Assembly (NCBI GenBank): GCA_031372145.1
Contig: JANMKR010000025.1
Coordinates: 1 to 45,973, forward strand
DNA length: 45,973 nucleotides
Direction: 5' to 3'
Origin: CALMEC01 sp031372145
Lineage (GTDB): Bacteria; Actinomycetota; Thermoleophilia; Miltoncostaeales; Miltoncostaeaceae
Numbering within the stretch: position 1 is the first letter of the stretch; every line of letters starts with the position of its first letter. The notes under the pieces were generated by a model. The model was given only the letters and a program-made list of their open reading frames with translations, was not told where the DNA came from and did not search any database. Below, one piece after another: positions 42,869 through 45,973 of this stretch. The position numbers were made by a program, and so were the translations under genes.

Positions 42869-44529
42869 TCGACATCGACGACCTGGTCCGTGACTTCCGC
42901 TCCGCGCTTGCCGTCCCGCCGTTGACCTCACCGGCGGCCGTCGCTCGAACCGCGATCGCCACACCCGACACGCCGTCACGGGTCGTCGTCCGGTGGCGAC
43001 GTCCTCTGGGCCTCGCCTTCGGCGGAGTGGCGACCGCGGGGTTGGCGACGATTCTCGGGATCCTGTTCGTCGCCGGTGGGAACAGCGCGCGGACAACCTC
43101 TGCACCCCAGGTCGGGTGGGGGTTGACGGTCACCCTCAACGTCACCGCGGACCCAGGTCTCGATCTGCAAACGACGATGACGCAGGTCATCCAAACGCTC
43201 CAGGCCCGCGGGACCGCGAAGAACATCGCAGGCCTGAGCGTCACCCAGACGGGCCCCGATCAGCTCAGCATGCAGGTGCCCGGAGCCAAATGGGAGGCCG
43301 ATCTGGTGGGTCTTACGGACCTCACGGGGATCGCGGCCTACCGATCGACCAACATCTTGGCTTCGGGGGACAACGTCCGAGATCTCAGCGGCCCCGACCC
43401 CGGCCCGATCACGCCCGCGACGATCTTCGCATTCGGCCCGTATCCGCTCCCGCCTGACCGCGATCCGTTCGTGGGATCGGAGTCGCAAGTCAGCAAATAC
43501 GCAAAGCAGACGGGTACCGACACCACGTCGGCCGACACGCTGGCGTTGCCGTCGAATACCCAAGTGCTCGTGCGGCCAGGTACCGGTTCCGGCGTCCGTA
43601 TGACGCTGGCACGTCTCATTCTCGTCGCCGACGCCCCCATCCTGCGCAGCGGAGACGTCGAGGCGCTCCATGTGGACGGCTCGCGAATGATCGCGACGAT
43701 TCGCCCGTCGGAGCGCACACGCATCCAGACGGCGCTCGGGCACGACGCGAACGCCCCGGTCGTGTTGACCTCGGGGGCCGGCGGGGGTCCACGGCCGATT
43801 GTCGGTTACCTCGCACCCGATCCGACCGCTTCCGACGGATCGCAGGTTGTCATCGACGGCGACGGAGAGGACCCGGCGACGCTGTTCGAAAACATCTTCT
43901 CTCACGAACGCCCGCTCGACGCCAGCGTCACCGTCAAATCGACGACCCCCTACGGAGGTATCCCGCCGATCGTCGGGGGACATGTCGCGCTGCCGACCTG
44001 GCTCGAGAAGGACCGTCTGAAAACCCTTGACTACACGAGCGGTGCTGCGACGGCCGGATTCGTCGAGGTGCCCAAGGCTTCCATCGTGCGCGTGCTCATA
44101 GCGAGCGGTCCTGATGGCCCGCACTCCTTGTGGGCCGGGCGCGCGCCGGACGGGTCGGACGACTTCTGGCTGGCGATCGATTCTCAGCCCGGCCGGTCCG
44201 GCGCATCCGGCGCCTGCGACCCGGGGGTCGGTGCCCCTCTCATCCGCACGTGCGTCAACGGCTTCGGCTCGACCGGATCCGTGATCGTCGGGCGTGTCGC
44301 TCCCCAGGTCGGCGCCGTCTGGCGGGTGCTCGCGGATGGCTCACGCATCGACGGAACGGTCAAAGACGGCTGGTTCGTCATTGTCGGGGGTCCGTCGACA
44401 GACCACTCCACCAGCATGTTCGCGATGGACTCGTCGACGGGTGAAATCGTGGCGCAGACTGATGAGCGAGGGTGGTGCCTCGGGCCGCCACCACCCGGCG
44501 CGACATACCAGTCGGTCCCGTGCAGGTAG
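42865..44529 (+). CDS. Membrane partner of ECF sigma 1 with SecD-P1-like segment
   Basis: This 554-residue protein begins with a short cytosolic start (IDIDDLVRDFRSALAVPP) and has one membrane helix at about 49-71. An extracytoplasmic part follows in which residues ~90-150 (from VTLNVT to LSMQVPGAKWEADLVGL) resemble the small P1 subdomain of SecD/SecDF, including a helix before NIAGLSV and the strand ending in VPG. The remainder (about 150-554) is beta-rich and unrecognised. By position it is the anti-sigma factor, but no zinc anti-sigma motif is visible. It is paralogous to the truncated gene at the window end. Confidence 0.72.
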   Translation: MIDIDDLVRDFRSALAVPPLTSPAAVARTAIATPDTPSRVVVRWRRPLGLAFGGVATAGLATILGILFVAGGNSARTTSAPQVGWGLTVTLNVTADPGLDLQTTMTQVIQTLQARGTAKNIAGLSVTQTGPDQLSMQVPGAKWEADLVGLTDLTGIAAYRSTNILASGDNVRDLSGPDPGPITPATIFAFGPYPLPPDRDPFVGSESQVSKYAKQTGTDTTSADTLALPSNTQVLVRPGTGSGVRMTLARLILVADAPILRSGDVEALHVDGSRMIATIRPSERTRIQTALGHDANAPVVLTSGAGGGPRPIVGYLAPDPTASDGSQVVIDGDGEDPATLFENIFSHERPLDASVTVKSTTPYGGIPPIVGGHVALPTWLEKDRLKTLDYTSGAATAGFVEVPKASIVRVLIASGPDGPHSLWAGRAPDGSDDFWLAIDSQPGRSGASGACDPGVGAPLIRTCVNGFGSTGSVIVGRVAPQVGAVWRVLADGSRIDGTVKDGWFVIVGGPSTDHSTSMFAMDSSTGEIVAQTDERGWCLGPPPPGATYQSVPCR

Positions 44530-44597
44530 GAGCATTGGGGCGCGGGGCCTGAGAGAGGGCCGGATTCGCGGCAAGCTGAGGTGCAGGCAGGCAGCAC

Positions 44598-44631
44598 GTA
44601 ACTTTCCACCCATGACCCGCGAAGTACGGGT
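44598..44631 (+). promoter_or_regulatory. Predicted ECF-type promoter of sigma module 2
   Basis: GTAACTTTCC (44598) and CGAAGTACGGG (44620) lie in the same arrangement as before module 1, followed at once by the GTG start at 44632. It lies in the 102-bp gap behind module 1; nothing else is seen in that gap. Confidence 0.45.
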
Positions 44632-45213
44632 GTGACAACAAGCACCGACGCCGAGTTGCTGGCGGAAGCGATTGAGGCTGCGGCGGCGTTCGAGACGTTC
44701 GTAATCCGCCACCACTCGGTGATCTACCGATACGTCGCACGGCGTCTGGGGCCGAACACCGCAGAGGACGTCGTCAGCGAGGTGTTCACGACCGCCTACG
44801 CGATCCGCTCCCGCTACGACACCGCCCGACCCGATGCCAGGCCGTGGCTGTTCGGGATCGCGACGAACATGATCCGTCGTCACCGCAAACACGAGGCCCA
44901 GGTGCTCTCCGCCTATGCCCGGACCGGCGTCCACCCCGAGATGCCCGACGCCCCGCACCACGACGACGAGCTGGGCCCGGCGCTCGCGGCCGCCCTTGCG
45001 GCAATGCGTCGTGAGCATCGTGATGTCCTGCTGCTCCACGCCATCGCGGATCTGACGTACGAGGAGATCGCGGTGGCGATGAACGTGCCCATCGGAACCG
45101 TCCGCGGCTGGCTGAGTCGCGCCCGCGCAGTCGCCGTCCGCGAACTCGCCGTCCGCGGGGTCTTGCCGACCACCTCCTCCATCGACATCGAAGCGAAGGT
45201 CACCGAACCGTGA
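44632..45213 (+). CDS. ECF RNA polymerase sigma factor 2
   Basis: This 193-residue ECF sigma factor is strongly similar to sigma 1. Region 2 has YVARRLGPNTAEDVVSEVF and WLFGIATNMIRRHRKHE; region 4 has HRDVLLLHAIADLTYEEIAVAMNVPIGTVRGWLSRARA. GTG start; the stop overlaps the next GTG by 4 bp. The matching region 2 and region 4 residues suggest both sigmas read closely related promoters. Confidence 0.92.
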   Translation: MTTSTDAELLAEAIEAAAAFETFVIRHHSVIYRYVARRLGPNTAEDVVSEVFTTAYAIRSRYDTARPDARPWLFGIATNMIRRHRKHEAQVLSAYARTGVHPEMPDAPHHDDELGPALAAALAAMRREHRDVLLLHAIADLTYEEIAVAMNVPIGTVRGWLSRARAVAVRELAVRGVLPTTSSIDIEAKVTEP

Positions 45214-45973
45214 ACGAGATCGACGAACTCTTCCGCACCTACATGGCAGCCGTTCCCACCCCTGCGCCCGGCACCCCAGACCAACTCGGTCGCGATATTG
45301 TCGAGCGGCCGGGTCGAACTCGGCACTGCATCGGAGGAGCGTGGTGGCGCCGATCGAAAGCTTTGGTCGGAGGTTTCGGCGTCGCCTCTTTGGCTGTTGT
45401 GCTGGGACTTCTCCTCGTTTGGGCACCCAGCCGACCTGACGCGACGACGTCCATCGGCGAGCCGCGGGTTTCCTGGGGCATGACGGCGGTCGTCACAGTC
45501 GAGCCCTCGCCGGGAGCCAGTTCCGATGACTCAGTCGCCCAGCTCATCAGGGCGCTCCGGGAGCGAGCCCGCGCGCGCGACATAGCCGGCCTCAGCGTCG
45601 ACCGGGTCGCGCCAGGTTCACTGCGTCTCACCATCCCCGGAGCATTCAGTCGTGCCGATGTCGAATCGCTGCTGCACTTCCCTGCTATCGACGTCTACGA
45701 ACTCTCACGCTCGCAGATCGCATCAGGACCAGGGCTGGCCGACCTGGCCGCCGCAGCGCGAAATCTTCCCGGACCGGCTGTTCGCTACCTGGTTCAAGCG
45801 TCGCCCACAGGTGGTTACGTGCAAGTCACTTCGACGCGCGCTGAGGCAGAGGCCATGCTTGGCGCTTCGGGGGCACAGGGCGGCGGCATCATCGTTCCAA
45901 TCCCCAAAGGTGTCGTTCTACTCGACCGATTCACCGGACTCTTCCCTGAGGTCGCCCTGCTTCGGGCGACTCC
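45210..45973 (+). CDS. Membrane partner of ECF sigma 2 (3' end outside window)
   Basis: This frame is open from GTG 45210 to the window end (254 codons seen). It repeats the plan of the first partner: start NEIDELFRTYMAAVP, membrane helix at about 53-72, then VSWGMTAVVTVEPSPG, a helix before RDIAGLSVDRV, and the strand ending LTIPGAFSRADVESLL, with ASG after it. The shared IAGLSV and PGA marks make a tandem duplication of the sigma/partner pair clear. Confidence 0.8.
   Translation, partial: MNEIDELFRTYMAAVPTPAPGTPDQLGRDIVERPGRTRHCIGGAWWRRSKALVGGFGVASLAVVLGLLLVWAPSRPDATTSIGEPRVSWGMTAVVTVEPSPGASSDDSVAQLIRALRERARARDIAGLSVDRVAPGSLRLTIPGAFSRADVESLLHFPAIDVYELSRSQIASGPGLADLAAAARNLPGPAVRYLVQASPTGGYVQVTSTRAEAEAMLGASGAQGGGIIVPIPKGVVLLDRFTGLFPEVALLRAT

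Noticed and set aside
1..45973. tRNA, rRNA or CRISPR array
   Set aside because: I saw no T-loop plus acceptor pairing, rRNA-like sequence, or regularly spaced repeats; the repeats found come in pairs only.

Overview
The window is a high-GC chromosomal segment of a monoderm-type actinobacterium. Supporting features are a dcw cluster without ftsA, an MraZ-headed operon, MurE with the meso-DAP type DNPR motif next to lysA, GlpX-type fructose bisphosphatase, very frequent ATGA/GTGA stop-start overlaps, GTG/TTG starts and several apparently leaderless promoters. Thermoleophilia is my best guess for the class, but that rests on gene order and protein style, not on a search. I see no rRNA, tRNA, CRISPR array, transposase or phage gene.

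Layout. 1-2.2 kb: the end of a ferredoxin-reductase-like flavoprotein, then gcvT-gcvH on the minus strand. 2.4-4.2 kb: a DUF2339 membrane protein. 4.2-20.2 kb, minus strand: the division and cell wall (dcw) cluster in transcription order mraZ-rsmH-ftsL-ftsI-murE-murF-mraY-murD-ftsW-murG-murC-murB-ftsQ-ftsZ. It is interrupted by a 200-bp palindromic element between rsmH and ftsL and by a pair of direct repeats between murD and ftsW. 20.3-21.4 kb, plus strand, divergent from mraZ: a small two-TM protein gene behind a LexA-like box, coupled to a metallophosphoesterase. 21.4-22.2 kb: a methyltransferase. 22.5-28.7 kb, minus strand: a tight Tad/Flp pilus operon headed by an orphan response regulator and containing a coupled 26-codon ORF. 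28.8-30.5 kb: a DUF192 protein and three unrecognised small proteins. 30.5-33.8 kb: glpX, a divergent folP homologue, and a cysteine-desulfurase-like gene with a 106-bp structured repeat on each side. 34.0-37.7 kb: hom-lysA-thrB. 37.7-42.2 kb: a cation efflux protein, DUF3291, GNAT, cystathionine gamma-synthase and cystathionine beta-synthase. 42.3 kb to the end, plus strand: two tandem ECF sigma/membrane-partner modules whose partners carry a SecD-P1-like extracytoplasmic segment.

How it fits together. The dcw genes form one peptidoglycan-precursor and septation pathway, probably under MraZ autorepression because MraZ boxes lie inside the mraZ promoter spacer. The divergent LexA-like box suggests a DNA-damage-responsive membrane protein next to the division operon. 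hom, lysA and thrB serve the aspartate family, and the two PLP enzymes near 40-42 kb serve transsulfuration. The ECF modules look like a recent tandem duplication with matching promoters.

Quality warning: murD, the metallophosphoesterase and thrB each contain a single apparent frameshift in a G/C run. This pattern looks more like sequence error than biology. The least explained signals are the three non-coding repeat families, the LexA-like small-protein locus, and the sigma/SecD-like modules.
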